Shown here in pieces: positions 33,036-41,277 of a stretch of 64,000 bases of DNA (its first letter is position 1; each line of letters starts with the position of its first letter). A program made the position numbers and the translations under genes. Source of the stretch: a virus; IMG/VR virus record IMGVR_UViG_3300044712_000815, positions 62,001 to 126,000 of that record. The stretch is one strand, 5' to 3'. Below the pieces are notes generated by a model that saw only the letters and a program-made list of their open reading frames with translations, did not search any database and was not told where the DNA came from.

Positions 33036-34970
33036 ATGGCAAGAAGTACAAAACTTAACAGGGTTTTTAATAGAATTGAATTAAATTATACAAATTTAAC
33101 AAATCAAGTAATAAATTGGTTGAGTTCTGCATATAATAAATCAAGTATTCTTTTTAATTCCGCATCACCATATGGTCAAATATTAGAAGTAGTTAAAGAA
33201 GTTTTTCTTCAAAACATATTATATTTGAAAAATGTTGTTAGACAATTGGACATTGATCAAACAGTTACACCAAAAATGATCAAAATGATTTCGAGGATAT
33301 CAGGACACAATCCATCAAGGGCAATGTCTGCAAAAGGTACACTTAAATTTAAACTTAAACAAGGTATAAATATTGATCAACTCGTTTCTGGTGGGCAAGT
33401 AATAATTTACGATAATACATTAGTAAAAAATAAAACAAATAGTTTATATTATTCAATAAAAATCGGAACAGATAAGAACTATTACCCTCTAACACCAGGT
33501 TGTCAATTTTTTGTAAATATTATACAAGGAAAATATGAAACACAAACGTTTACTGGTACAGGTAAATATTCCCAATCATTTCAAGTTTCAGTTAGTAATA
33601 ATGTAACAATTGATAATTTTGATTATCAGATTACATTAAATGGCATTAATTTAGAAATTAAAGATCATATTTATGATATGCTAGAAAATGAATATGCTTG
33701 TGTTACACGAACTGGGTTTAATGGAGATTTAGATATTTATTTTGGTAATGGCATAAATGGAATTATACCACCAATTGGTTCTATAATAAAAGTGACATAT
33801 TTATTATCTAATGGATTAATTGGAAATATTTTAAATAATAAAGTTAATGATTTTTATTTTATAGATGATATTTATGATAGTGATGGAAATATATTACAAC
33901 CATCAGCACTTTTTGATATTTTTGTGGAAACTGATATAAAATTTGCAAGTAATGGTGAAAGTGTAGAATACACAAAAAGTGTTGTTCCTTATGTATCAAG
34001 AAATTTTGTACTAGCAACACCAGCACAATTTATTTATCATCTAAAAAAATTAAATATGTTTTCTAAAGTCAATGCATTTAATACATTAGATATGGTTAAA
34101 ATTGATATTGATAGTGATGGAAATTTAGATAATATTAATATTAATGAAATGTATTTGTATTTAATTCCAAGAATAACAGATTATTATTCAACTGACACTA
34201 ATTATTTCAATGTTCCATTTTCTGCATTTTTATTAGATCAAGTTGAAAAAGATAGAATCATAACATATCTTAAAAAACAAGGAATATTAAGTATTACATC
34301 TACCATTAAAATAATTGATCCAATACCAAAATATTTTATTATAAATTTATTTATTAGAAAATATGATGATATTGAAGAAGATAATATTAGAGAACAAGTT
34401 ATAAATATTTTGTCTGATTATTTTTCAACATATGATAGATATGATCGAGTTATTAAAGCCGATTTAATAGCTAAATTAAAACAGATTGATGGTATAGATT
34501 CACTTAACCTAGAATTTGTTGGTAAAGATAATGAAGATTATCATAGGGATGGTGCATTATTGTCATCAACTAAAAAAACTGTAATTGAATCAACTTATGC
34601 CACATCATCAAATTCAGTTAATGTATCATCAAATTCATATAGAAATATTGTTTCTACTTCAGGTTCAACTAACAGTGATAGTAGTGTAATGTTAGCTAAT
34701 TCGATAACTATTAATGGTAATCCGGCATCGACATCAGTTGGTTCATCAACAATTGTAGCATATGATAGCACAAGTCAATATGATGCAACTAAAATGGTTG
34801 GAATTGATCCAGTATTGGGTGATATTGTTATCGGAAGTAATGAATTAGTAATTTTAAGAGGTGGTTGGAATAATAGAAATGGTGTATATTTTAGTGAAGA
34901 CCCAAAAACTACATCTGGATTAAATACAGTTAATATTATTTGGAAAGGTGTTACACCAAGAAAGAAATGA
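33036..34970 (+). CDS. Baseplate wedge protein, T4 gp6 / Baseplate_J-like
   Basis: A 644-aa structural protein. The N-terminal helix region (FNRIELNYTNLTNQVINWLS) and GQILEVVKEVFLQNILYLKN, the central beta domain (FNGDLDIYFGNGINGIIPP, then GSIIKVTYLLSNG, a hallmark of gp6/J proteins) and a C-terminal part (YDDIEEDNIREQVINILSDY) fit gp6. In T4, gp6 dimers form the iris ring that joins wedges around the hub. The last 120 residues are Ser/Thr-rich and may be exposed. The stop overlaps the next start in ATGA. Confidence 0.85.
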   Translation: MARSTKLNRVFNRIELNYTNLTNQVINWLSSAYNKSSILFNSASPYGQILEVVKEVFLQNILYLKNVVRQLDIDQTVTPKMIKMISRISGHNPSRAMSAKGTLKFKLKQGINIDQLVSGGQVIIYDNTLVKNKTNSLYYSIKIGTDKNYYPLTPGCQFFVNIIQGKYETQTFTGTGKYSQSFQVSVSNNVTIDNFDYQITLNGINLEIKDHIYDMLENEYACVTRTGFNGDLDIYFGNGINGIIPPIGSIIKVTYLLSNGLIGNILNNKVNDFYFIDDIYDSDGNILQPSALFDIFVETDIKFASNGESVEYTKSVVPYVSRNFVLATPAQFIYHLKKLNMFSKVNAFNTLDMVKIDIDSDGNLDNININEMYLYLIPRITDYYSTDTNYFNVPFSAFLLDQVEKDRIITYLKKQGILSITSTIKIIDPIPKYFIINLFIRKYDDIEEDNIREQVINILSDYFSTYDRYDRVIKADLIAKLKQIDGIDSLNLEFVGKDNEDYHRDGALLSSTKKTVIESTYATSSNSVNVSSNSYRNIVSTSGSTNSDSSVMLANSITINGNPASTSVGSSTIVAYDSTSQYDATKMVGIDPVLGDIVIGSNELVILRGGWNNRNGVYFSEDPKTTSGLNTVNIIWKGVTPRKK

Positions 34971-35248
34971 TTATGGAAGATTGGAAAAAAGATGCACCAC
35001 TAATAAGACCTGAAGAAGAAGGATTAAACTATCCATATTTGCAAAGACTCAGATATAATCCAAATTATTATTGTCCCAATGAAGAAGATTTAAATATTGG
35101 GGATGTTATTGTTATTGGAACATATAGATCGAGTCGTGATGGATCACCAAATATTGGATGGGTAGAAACAACAGTAAAAGGATTGCCGTTATGTAACTTT
35201 TATAGTGGTTATATAACTTGTATGAAATTGACATATTGTAACATTTGA
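34967..35248 (+). CDS. Hypothetical protein, 93 aa, possibly frameshifted at its end
   Basis: Not recognised; opens with MEDWKKDAPLIRPEEEGL and contains LNIGDVIVIGTYRSSRDG, likely a small beta domain. Just before its stop another frame takes over with VTFDPISKFIDKNNNLRPY, which reads like a natural continuation up to TAA near 35317. A one-base indel around 35225-35240 would join them. Function unknown; position suggests a tail accessory protein. Confidence 0.55.
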   Translation: MIMEDWKKDAPLIRPEEEGLNYPYLQRLRYNPNYYCPNEEDLNIGDVIVIGTYRSSRDGSPNIGWVETTVKGLPLCNFYSGYITCMKLTYCNI

Positions 35249-35290
35249 TCCAATATCAAAATTCATAGATAAAAATAATAATTTAAGACC

Positions 35291-35536
35291 TTATTTGGCA
35301 AATTTAAATAAACTATAATCAATTGTGTTATCGTATGTCCAACATTCTTTGCCAATATCATATTTACTATCTAATTCATTATTTTCGGCAGCAGTAATTA
35401 TTGCACGACATTCTCTATATGTTAAATTGTATTTTTTCTTAATATCATATATTGATAAATAACTATTATATGGTATTTTTAGTTGAATCATACAACTAGA
35501 TAAAAGGAACAATAATACTATCAGTGTTTTTTTCAT
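35291..35536 (-). CDS. Small lipoprotein, 81 aa
   Basis: A short signal peptide MKKTLIVLLFLLSSC with lipobox LSSC, so lipidation at Cys15 and membrane anchoring are expected. The mature part is about 66 residues with two further Cys. Small phage lipoproteins often block superinfection or modify the envelope; that role here is only a possibility. It is transcribed against the baseplate genes, in an isolated two-gene minus operon. Confidence 0.72.
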   Translation of the reverse strand: MKKTLIVLLFLLSSCMIQLKIPYNSYLSIYDIKKKYNLTYRECRAIITAAENNELDSKYDIGKECWTYDNTIDYSLFKFAK

Positions 35537-35548
35537 TTTTATGCGTTT

Positions 35549-35830
35549 TTATTTATTTAGAAATTCATTAAAAATTTCTACTTTATTATATAATACAAAC
35601 TTGTGAATATAATACGCTAGTGTCTTATAATTTTTATATTCATAAATATCTTTAATATTATAATCAATTAAAAAATTATTATCTACTGCCATCATATAGT
35701 TATCATTTTGATCAAACCAATATGTCATTTCATATATTTTATCATTAATTTTCATAGAAAGTATAACAGCAACACCATTATTTATTTCTCCAATATAATC
35801 TATAATTGATATAAAATTAGAATCTTCCAT
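35549..35830 (-). CDS. Hypothetical protein, 93 aa
   Basis: Not recognised. An alpha/beta protein rich in Tyr and Asn (GVAVILSMKINDKIYEMTYW). It is the first gene of the short minus operon with the lipoprotein, with a TTTTTAATATATATATAAAT stretch between it and the divergent gene. Confidence 0.6.
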   Translation of the reverse strand: MEDSNFISIIDYIGEINNGVAVILSMKINDKIYEMTYWFDQNDNYMMAVDNNFLIDYNIKDIYEYKNYKTLAYYIHKFVLYNKVEIFNEFLNK

Positions 35831-35868
35831 TAGGGAAAAATATTTTTTAATATATATATAAATAAAAT

Positions 35869-36267
35869 ATGGTTACTATGGTAGATATAGATAAATATGA
35901 AGAACAATTGTGGAATAGAATGACTCCACTTATATCATATCACGATTTACTTAAAATGAAAAATGTTAAACATTGTGTATTATGCTTAGATCGTGATGGC
36001 GTTTGGAAACGATTAGAATTAAAATGGGCGTTAGCTTTTTTCGAAAATATTAATGATAATAAGAAAGCGGATAAAATTAAAAATATAATGAAAAAACATT
36101 ATATCGCTGATGATAAAATACAAAAAAAATTAAATATAGAATTAAAAAAATATCACAAAAAATCACCAGAAATACAAAAGGGCTTCTTTCAAACCTCCTA
36201 CGATAAGGATGAAAAAGGCATGTTGTATGTGTATTGGGATCATCAAATTAAAATATATGTGAAATGA
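35869..36267 (+). CDS. Hypothetical protein, 132 aa
   Basis: Not recognised. A helical, Lys-rich protein with an HCVLCLDRDGVWKRLELKWA segment. The position one base before the gp25-like gene suggests a tail or baseplate assembly role. A second ATG three codons in is equally possible as start. Confidence 0.6.
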   Translation: MVTMVDIDKYEEQLWNRMTPLISYHDLLKMKNVKHCVLCLDRDGVWKRLELKWALAFFENINDNKKADKIKNIMKKHYIADDKIQKKLNIELKKYHKKSPEIQKGFFQTSYDKDEKGMLYVYWDHQIKIYVK

Positions 36268-36268
36268 T

Positions 36269-36640
36269 ATGGCATTAAGAGATGTAAAAGATTTGGTCAT
36301 TAGATATGATGGTCATCCTAAATATGAAAAAAATAGAATTGTTGAAGATGATGAAATTGAAGTCATTGTTCAAAAGTTAGAAATGATATTATTTACCAAT
36401 AAAGGTGAAGTGTTAGGTGACATCGAAATAGGTTGTAATTTAGAATATTATTTGTGGAAAACACGAGTTACAACCGGAACATTAAAAAGCAAAGTAGAAG
36501 AACAAATTGCAAATTATATTCCAGAATTATCAGCATTAGGATATTTATTTAATATAGACCTTTATGAAGGTACATTAAGAGATATTCTATATTTAAATTT
36601 TGTGATAAAAGGATATAATGTTCAATTTATTTTCGAATAA
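36269..36640 (+). CDS. Baseplate wedge protein, T4 gp25-like
   Basis: A 123-aa protein with the gp25 pattern: EIEVIVQKLEMILFTNKGEV, then GDIEIGCNLEYYLW and LKSKVEEQIANYIPEL. In T4, gp25 binds gp6 and gp53 and helps start sheath assembly. Normal length; sits directly upstream of the terminase gene. Confidence 0.85.
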   Translation: MALRDVKDLVIRYDGHPKYEKNRIVEDDEIEVIVQKLEMILFTNKGEVLGDIEIGCNLEYYLWKTRVTTGTLKSKVEEQIANYIPELSALGYLFNIDLYEGTLRDILYLNFVIKGYNVQFIFE

Positions 36641-36655
36641 AAATTAAAAAATTGT

Positions 36656-37189
36656 ATGGCAGAAAAACAACCAGAAAAAAAAGAAAAAGTAGAAGAATTT
36701 ATATTAACAACGGAATTAATAAAAGAAATAGAAGAAAAAGAAAATTTAGGAAAAATTTTAAAACGATATGAAAAATTGTGGTTTTCAAATTTAAGGGGAA
36801 TTCGAAAATCAAATTTAACATTTGCTATGACAGATGATGAATGGTTAGAATATATCAAATGTAAAATAAATATTCATTATTTCGCTGAAAATTATTGCCA
36901 AATTAAACGAGAAGATGGTACAATCGGACCAATGAAACTTCGAGATTATCAAAAAGATATTATTGATCTATATACTAAAAATCCACGAAGCATATTAATG
37001 GCATCAAGACAAACTGGAAAATGCAACTATTTCAATATCAACGTGTTAGTTAAAAATAATAATGGACAAGAATATAATATTTGTGTTGGGGAACTATATT
37101 ATACTGAATTAAAGAAAGATAGAAAATTAACAATTTTAGAAAATTTAAAAATATTTTTATATAGAATATTAAATAAATTAGATAATTAA
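36656..37189 (+). CDS. Terminase large subunit, N-terminal part with split-intein N fragment
   Basis: Residues 1-122 are the N-terminal extein of a gp17-like packaging ATPase: an acidic helix, then FAENYCQIKREDGTIGPMKL followed by RDYQKDIIDLY (adenine/Q motif region), and RSILMASRQTGK, which is Walker A up to its Lys. At Cys123 the sequence changes to an intein N fragment of 55 aa (CNYFNINVLVKNNNGQEYNI, then CVGELYY) and ends. Cys1, the following beta strands and the E-L-Y helix fit intein block A. The missing Thr of G-K-T is the first extein residue in the downstream gene. The short N fragment recalls the atypically split TerL intein AceL-TerL. Confidence 0.93.
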   Translation: MAEKQPEKKEKVEEFILTTELIKEIEEKENLGKILKRYEKLWFSNLRGIRKSNLTFAMTDDEWLEYIKCKINIHYFAENYCQIKREDGTIGPMKLRDYQKDIIDLYTKNPRSILMASRQTGKCNYFNINVLVKNNNGQEYNICVGELYYTELKKDRKLTILENLKIFLYRILNKLDN

Positions 37190-37193
37190 TTCT

Positions 37194-37228
37194 CTTTCCG
37201 CTTTGGCGAAAAGCCATAAAAAATAATT
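37194..37228 (+). promoter_or_regulatory. Small hairpin and TTAATATATA element between TerL-N and the endonuclease
   Basis: TGGC-GAAAA-GCCA forms a short stable hairpin, followed by an A-run and then AATTAATATATAG about 20 nt before the endonuclease start. It could end the TerL-N message weakly and start a separate one for the endonuclease. Confidence 0.4.
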
Positions 37229-37250
37229 AATATATAGAAATAAAAATATT

Positions 37251-38210
37251 ATGGAAGAAGATTATATAGAATGTAAAATTTGTGGATTTAAATCAAAAAG
37301 AATTTATGGTCGTCATTTGAAATCACATGGATTAACATCAAAAGAATATAAGGAAATGTATCCAGATGCATTGTTATATGCAGATTGTGATTATAAAAAC
37401 ACATCTAAAAATAGTGGATTGCATATGAAAACTGAAAAATATAAAAAAATATTTTCTGAAAAAATAAAAGGTGAAAAAAACCCAAATCATAAATCTAATA
37501 CAACAATAGAAAAACGACAAAAATGTTCACCATTTTCTAAAGAATTTAAAAATTATTCAGATGATAAAGAACGAACAGTATTTATAAAAAATATATGTAA
37601 TAATAAATCATATCAAGTAAGATTAAATTATTGGTTAAATAAAGGATTTAATGAAATTGATGCTGAATTAAAATTGAAAGAAAGACAATCCACATTTTCA
37701 TTAGATATATGTATTAATAAATATGGTGATGAAAAAGGAACCGAAATATATAATAGTAGACAACAAAAATGGCAAAAATCTTTAGTGGAAAATGGCAACT
37801 TGAAATGTGGATATTCTATGATATCGCAAGAATTGTTTTTTATTATATTAGAAAAATATAAATTTGAAAATAGAAAAAAAATATATTTTGCAACAAAAAA
37901 CCAAGAATATTTTATTTGTAAAGGAAAAAGTGAATTTTATCAATTTGATTTTGTTGATTTGGAAAATAAAAAAATAATAGAATATAATGGTGATAAATAT
38001 CATGCAAATCCAAAATTGTATGAAGCTACTGATCATCCCCACCCATTCAGAAAATGGATAACTGCACAAGAAATTTGGGATAAAGACAAACGAAAAGAAT
38101 TAGTTGCGAATGATGAAGGATTTCAAGTTTTAACAATTTGGGATTCTGAATATAAAAAAAATAAACAAGCTACATTAGAAAAATGCTTAATATTTTTAGA
38201 TAAAAAATAA
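37251..38210 (+). CDS. Free-standing homing endonuclease in the intein gap (EDxHD type)
   Basis: A 319-aa enzyme lying between the two terminase pieces. The N-terminus has a zinc-finger-like module (CKICGFKSKRIYGRHLKSHG followed by LTSKEYKEMYP), common in phage homing endonucleases. The middle is a basic, Lys-rich DNA-binding region. The C-terminal nuclease has E in ISQELFFIIL, FYQFDFVDLENKKIIEYNGD (E244 and D248) and KYHANP (H251), the I-I-E-Y-N-G-D-x-x-H-A-N-P hallmark of the VSR-like EDxHD family. It presumably cuts intein-free terminase genes to spread the whole insertion. It has its own AT-rich start region (TTAATATATAGAAATAAAAA). Confidence 0.88.
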   Translation: MEEDYIECKICGFKSKRIYGRHLKSHGLTSKEYKEMYPDALLYADCDYKNTSKNSGLHMKTEKYKKIFSEKIKGEKNPNHKSNTTIEKRQKCSPFSKEFKNYSDDKERTVFIKNICNNKSYQVRLNYWLNKGFNEIDAELKLKERQSTFSLDICINKYGDEKGTEIYNSRQQKWQKSLVENGNLKCGYSMISQELFFIILEKYKFENRKKIYFATKNQEYFICKGKSEFYQFDFVDLENKKIIEYNGDKYHANPKLYEATDHPHPFRKWITAQEIWDKDKRKELVANDEGFQVLTIWDSEYKKNKQATLEKCLIFLDKK

Positions 38211-38219
38211 TTTATTTAT

Positions 38220-40397
38220 ATGTTAAAAAACTATTTGAAAAATATAATATACTTCTTAATTCAATTAATAGAAAAATATGAATTTAGACATTTCGATCCT
38301 AATGAAGATGATATAATGAAAAAATTTGTAAATACTATATTTTTAGAAAATGAAATATTAGTTGAAACTGATTATGGATTCGTTCCTGTGACAGAACTAA
38401 ATATTACTCAACCATTTCAACGATATAAATTAGAATTAGAAAATGGAATATGGTTTGAAGGTGCTGACACACATACAATATTTACTAAAGATCATATTCA
38501 AAAAGCATTAATAGATTTAACAACAGATGATTTTGTTATAACTAAGTATGGATTAAGCAAAGTTAAATTAATAAAAAAAATGTACGGAAAGGTTAGTATG
38601 TTTGATTTATCCATCAATACACCTGAAATGAGTTATTATACAAATGATATATTGAGTCACAACACAGTGAGTGCTGCCATTGTTATTTTACATTTTGTTT
38701 TATTTAATGATGATAAGGGTTGTATGATCGTAGCAAATAAAGGTAAAACTGTAAAAGAAATTATTAGAAAAATTAAAGATATTTATAAATTATTACCATT
38801 TTTCTTAAAAAAAGGTGTTGTAAACTGGAATGAAACTCAAATTGCATTTGAAAATAATTCTCGTATCCAAACAGAAAACAGAACAAAAGACCCATCAATT
38901 GGTTTTACAATTGACCTACTATATCTTGATGAATTTGCACATATTCCAGATAATTTTATAAGGGAATATTATGGTGCGATAGTACCTGTTGTATCTTCTA
39001 TATCCAATTCTAGGATAATAATAACATCAACCCCGTGTGGATATAATATGTTTTGGGAACTGATAACTGCGGCAGAATTGCCTGATGATGATCCAAATAA
39101 AAGTCCATATAAAGCGATGCGAGTTCTTTGGACACAAGTACCTGGACGAGAAGATACAAATATAAAAATTATAGATGCTAAATTAAAGAAATTTAGTATA
39201 TCTAAATCTCAAGTATTAAAGGATATAAGGGAAAAATATGATATAACATTATATAAAAAACACGTTGGGGATGACATTATAGATTGTGTTAAGTATGATG
39301 TAAAAGATGAAAAAACATATATTGATAATATACGAAAAATTAGAATAAATGGAATTCCTCTTCCTGAATTGGCAATAATTAACAATTGGCAAGAAGAAGA
39401 AACAAAATTGTTGGGTTCACCTGAAATTTTTGATCAGGAATATGGATTACATTTTGTGACAGGTGATAAAATTTTATTTGGTAAAGAAATAATAGATTTA
39501 TTAAAAAGTCAACAAACACAATTTGATTATATGGAACTACCCGCATTTGGAAAATTGCCATTTCCATATGATTCTATGAAATGGATAAGAAATTTGAATC
39601 TTTTTAATCCACTTAAAGTAAAAGATTATTATATATTGATATCTATTGATTTGGCTGAAGGATTAGCAAAAGATTATTCGGTTATAAATATATTTAGATT
39701 GATGTTAAGAGATAAAGAAGAAATTGAAAAGTACAAATATGAAAATTTGTATGATTTATTTAAACTTGAACAAATTGGATTATATCGTAATAATGTATAT
39801 TCAATTAAGGAAATTGCACATATACTATATTGTATAGCATTTGAATTATTTGATCCAGAAAAAATTAAAGTTAATTTAGAATATAATATGTTTGGTGGTG
39901 AATTTTTAACCCAATTACCACAAGTATTTAATGGTGAAAATAATTATTCAAATTCAATATTTTTAAGATATAAACATAATCGAGAAGATGTTGGTGCAAG
40001 AATAGGCTTGAAATTAAACAAAGATAAACATTTGATTATAGATAAAGAATTTCAACAAGCTATTAAGCAAAGAAAAATGATACTACATCATGAACTAAAT
40101 ATAAAAGAAATTACAACATTCAGCAAACACGAAACAGCAGCAGGTAATGTAACTTATAGGGCAGAAAGTGGTAATGATGATGTCGTTATGACTACAATAA
40201 CATTATCTTGTTGTTTTGATAATATTGGTTATAAAAATCTTATTGATATGTATGTTAATTGTAATTTACAAGGTGATGTGTTAAGATATATAGAAACAAT
40301 CACAAATAAATCTAATAATGCTGAAAATATGATTGGTGCATATAATAGAATATATCGAAGAAGACCAGAAATGTATAATTCTAGATATCCTAGATAA
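38220..40397 (+). CDS. Terminase large subunit, C-terminal part with split-intein C fragment
   Basis: Residues 1-148 are an intein C fragment. It holds KFVNTIFLENEILVETDYGF, then GADTHTIFTKDH (block B, T-x-x-H type), DDFVITKYGL, and MFDLSINTPEMSYYTNDILS followed by the terminal His-Asn (blocks F and G). The extein resumes at Thr149 (TVSAAIVILHFVLF), which completes Walker A. Walker B with catalytic Glu is IDLLYLDEFAHI (D237, E238), then IIITSTPCG (coupling motif). The nuclease domain begins at D477 in SIDLAEGLAKDYSV. Spliced length would be about 699 aa (122 + 577). It would power DNA packaging and cut the concatemer, docked on the portal. Confidence 0.93.
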   Translation: MLKNYLKNIIYFLIQLIEKYEFRHFDPNEDDIMKKFVNTIFLENEILVETDYGFVPVTELNITQPFQRYKLELENGIWFEGADTHTIFTKDHIQKALIDLTTDDFVITKYGLSKVKLIKKMYGKVSMFDLSINTPEMSYYTNDILSHNTVSAAIVILHFVLFNDDKGCMIVANKGKTVKEIIRKIKDIYKLLPFFLKKGVVNWNETQIAFENNSRIQTENRTKDPSIGFTIDLLYLDEFAHIPDNFIREYYGAIVPVVSSISNSRIIITSTPCGYNMFWELITAAELPDDDPNKSPYKAMRVLWTQVPGREDTNIKIIDAKLKKFSISKSQVLKDIREKYDITLYKKHVGDDIIDCVKYDVKDEKTYIDNIRKIRINGIPLPELAIINNWQEEETKLLGSPEIFDQEYGLHFVTGDKILFGKEIIDLLKSQQTQFDYMELPAFGKLPFPYDSMKWIRNLNLFNPLKVKDYYILISIDLAEGLAKDYSVINIFRLMLRDKEEIEKYKYENLYDLFKLEQIGLYRNNVYSIKEIAHILYCIAFELFDPEKIKVNLEYNMFGGEFLTQLPQVFNGENNYSNSIFLRYKHNREDVGARIGLKLNKDKHLIIDKEFQQAIKQRKMILHHELNIKEITTFSKHETAAGNVTYRAESGNDDVVMTTITLSCCFDNIGYKNLIDMYVNCNLQGDVLRYIETITNKSNNAENMIGAYNRIYRRRPEMYNSRYPR

Positions 40398-40791
40398 TTA
40401 TTTTTTTAAATTTCAAATTATATTTGTCGATATTTTTATTATAATTATTAATTTCTTTTTTTCTAGTTTCATCATCAAGTAACCAATAATTGTTACGTGA
40501 TGATGGACCATGGAGATAGAAATTGTTTGATAGTTTTTTACATACCATTGCACAAACCTTTGAATCAATTTTCGTTTTAATTGATAGTTCATATGATTTT
40601 TTTAATTTTATTTGTATTTGTTTTTCAATATTATTTGGAATATCCCAATTATTATATGGTGAAACTATTACAAATCTTGAATAAGAATTATCTTTTTCTT
40701 TGTGAATTATTCGAGAATTGTTCAATAATTCTAATATTGATGTTTTTATATTATCAAGGTCTATCGTTAAATTTTCTATATAAGTATTCAT
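40390..40791 (-). CDS. Unknown partner protein of an RHH cassette, 133 aa
   Basis: Not recognised. An alpha/beta protein with a Lys-rich centre, one Cys pair (KVCAMVCKKL) and a basic C-terminal helix. It overlaps the end of the terminase gene by 8 nt on the other strand. Directly upstream (5 nt) on its own strand is a tiny ribbon-helix-helix gene, so the two form a cassette. Could be a toxin, nuclease or regulator; nothing in the sequence decides. Confidence 0.6.
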   Translation of the reverse strand: MNTYIENLTIDLDNIKTSILELLNNSRIIHKEKDNSYSRFVIVSPYNNWDIPNNIEKQIQIKLKKSYELSIKTKIDSKVCAMVCKKLSNNFYLHGPSSRNNYWLLDDETRKKEINNYNKNIDKYNLKFKKIII

Positions 40792-40796
40792 AATAT

Positions 40797-40952
40797 TTAT
40801 TTTAATTTTTCTTTTATAATCTTTTCAATGTGTTCAGAATAATTTTCTATTCCATTATCCGAACAGTATTTGACCCACAATTCATAAACATCCGGATCAA
40901 TTGAAAATGACACCTTCTTTCTCTTCTTTTCATCTGAAATTTTTCTTCGCAT
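40797..40952 (-). CDS. Ribbon-helix-helix DNA-binding protein, 51 aa
   Basis: The translation MRRKISDEKRKKVSFSID gives the N-terminal beta strand, then DPDVYELWVKYC and ENYSEHIEKIIKEKLK form two helices, the RHH (MetJ/Arc) fold. It would bind DNA as a dimer, probably the intergenic region it shares with the opposite RHH gene, and autoregulate. It is followed after 5 nt by the 133-aa unknown gene. Confidence 0.72.
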   Translation of the reverse strand: MRRKISDEKKRKKVSFSIDPDVYELWVKYCSDNGIENYSEHIEKIIKEKLK

Positions 40953-41011
40953 AGCTTTTTTTATTGTTATATAAAAAATTTTTAAAAAAGTTTTTTTTTA
41001 TTAATTTATTG

Positions 41012-41036
41012 AACACTAACATCTTAGTGTTTTTTC
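41012..41036. promoter_or_regulatory. Inverted repeat between divergent RHH genes (operator or terminator)
   Basis: AACACTAA-CATC-TTAGTGTT is a perfect 8-bp inverted repeat followed by a T run. It could be a terminator, but no forward gene ends close by, and its place between two divergent RHH genes makes an operator equally likely. Confidence 0.6.
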
Positions 41037-41040
41037 ACTA

Positions 41041-41085
41041 TAAAAATGGTATTTTTTGACTTTTTTATATTTATATATAATAAAA
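41041..41085 (+). promoter_or_regulatory. Putative phage promoter before RHH/GIY-YIG cassette
   Basis: AAAAATGGTATTTTTTGAC, then TATATTTATATATAATAAA precedes the RHH start by about 20 nt. Both boxes match those before the protease and capsid genes. Confidence 0.5.
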
Positions 41086-41100
41086 AAACAAATAAAAGTT

Positions 41101-41277
41101 ATGAAAGATGTAAATAAAAAAATCGTAGTGTCAATTTCATTAGAACCAGAACTATTGAAACTTGTGAATGATACAGTTTCAAATAGATCGAAATTCCTGG
41201 AAAATTGTATCATATCAGAATTATGCAAATCCGAAGATATCAAATCTGAACTAAAAAAGAAATTTATTATTTTATGA
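41101..41277 (+). CDS. Ribbon-helix-helix DNA-binding protein, 58 aa
   Basis: MKDVNKKIVVSISLEPELLK gives the beta strand and first helix; NRSKFLENCIISELCK gives the turn and second helix. RHH fold, as in antitoxins and small phage repressors. The start after the promoter-like element is preferred over an upstream in-frame ATG that would lie within that element. Its TGA overlaps the start of the GIY-YIG endonuclease (ATGA), so the two are translated together and this protein probably controls that endonuclease. Confidence 0.72.
   Translation: MKDVNKKIVVSISLEPELLKLVNDTVSNRSKFLENCIISELCKSEDIKSELKKKFIIL

Noticed and set aside
38220-38663. The first 148 residues of the second terminase piece as a separate domain of terminase
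   Set aside because: They hold intein blocks B, F and G and end in His-Asn just before the Walker A Thr, so they are intein, not terminase.
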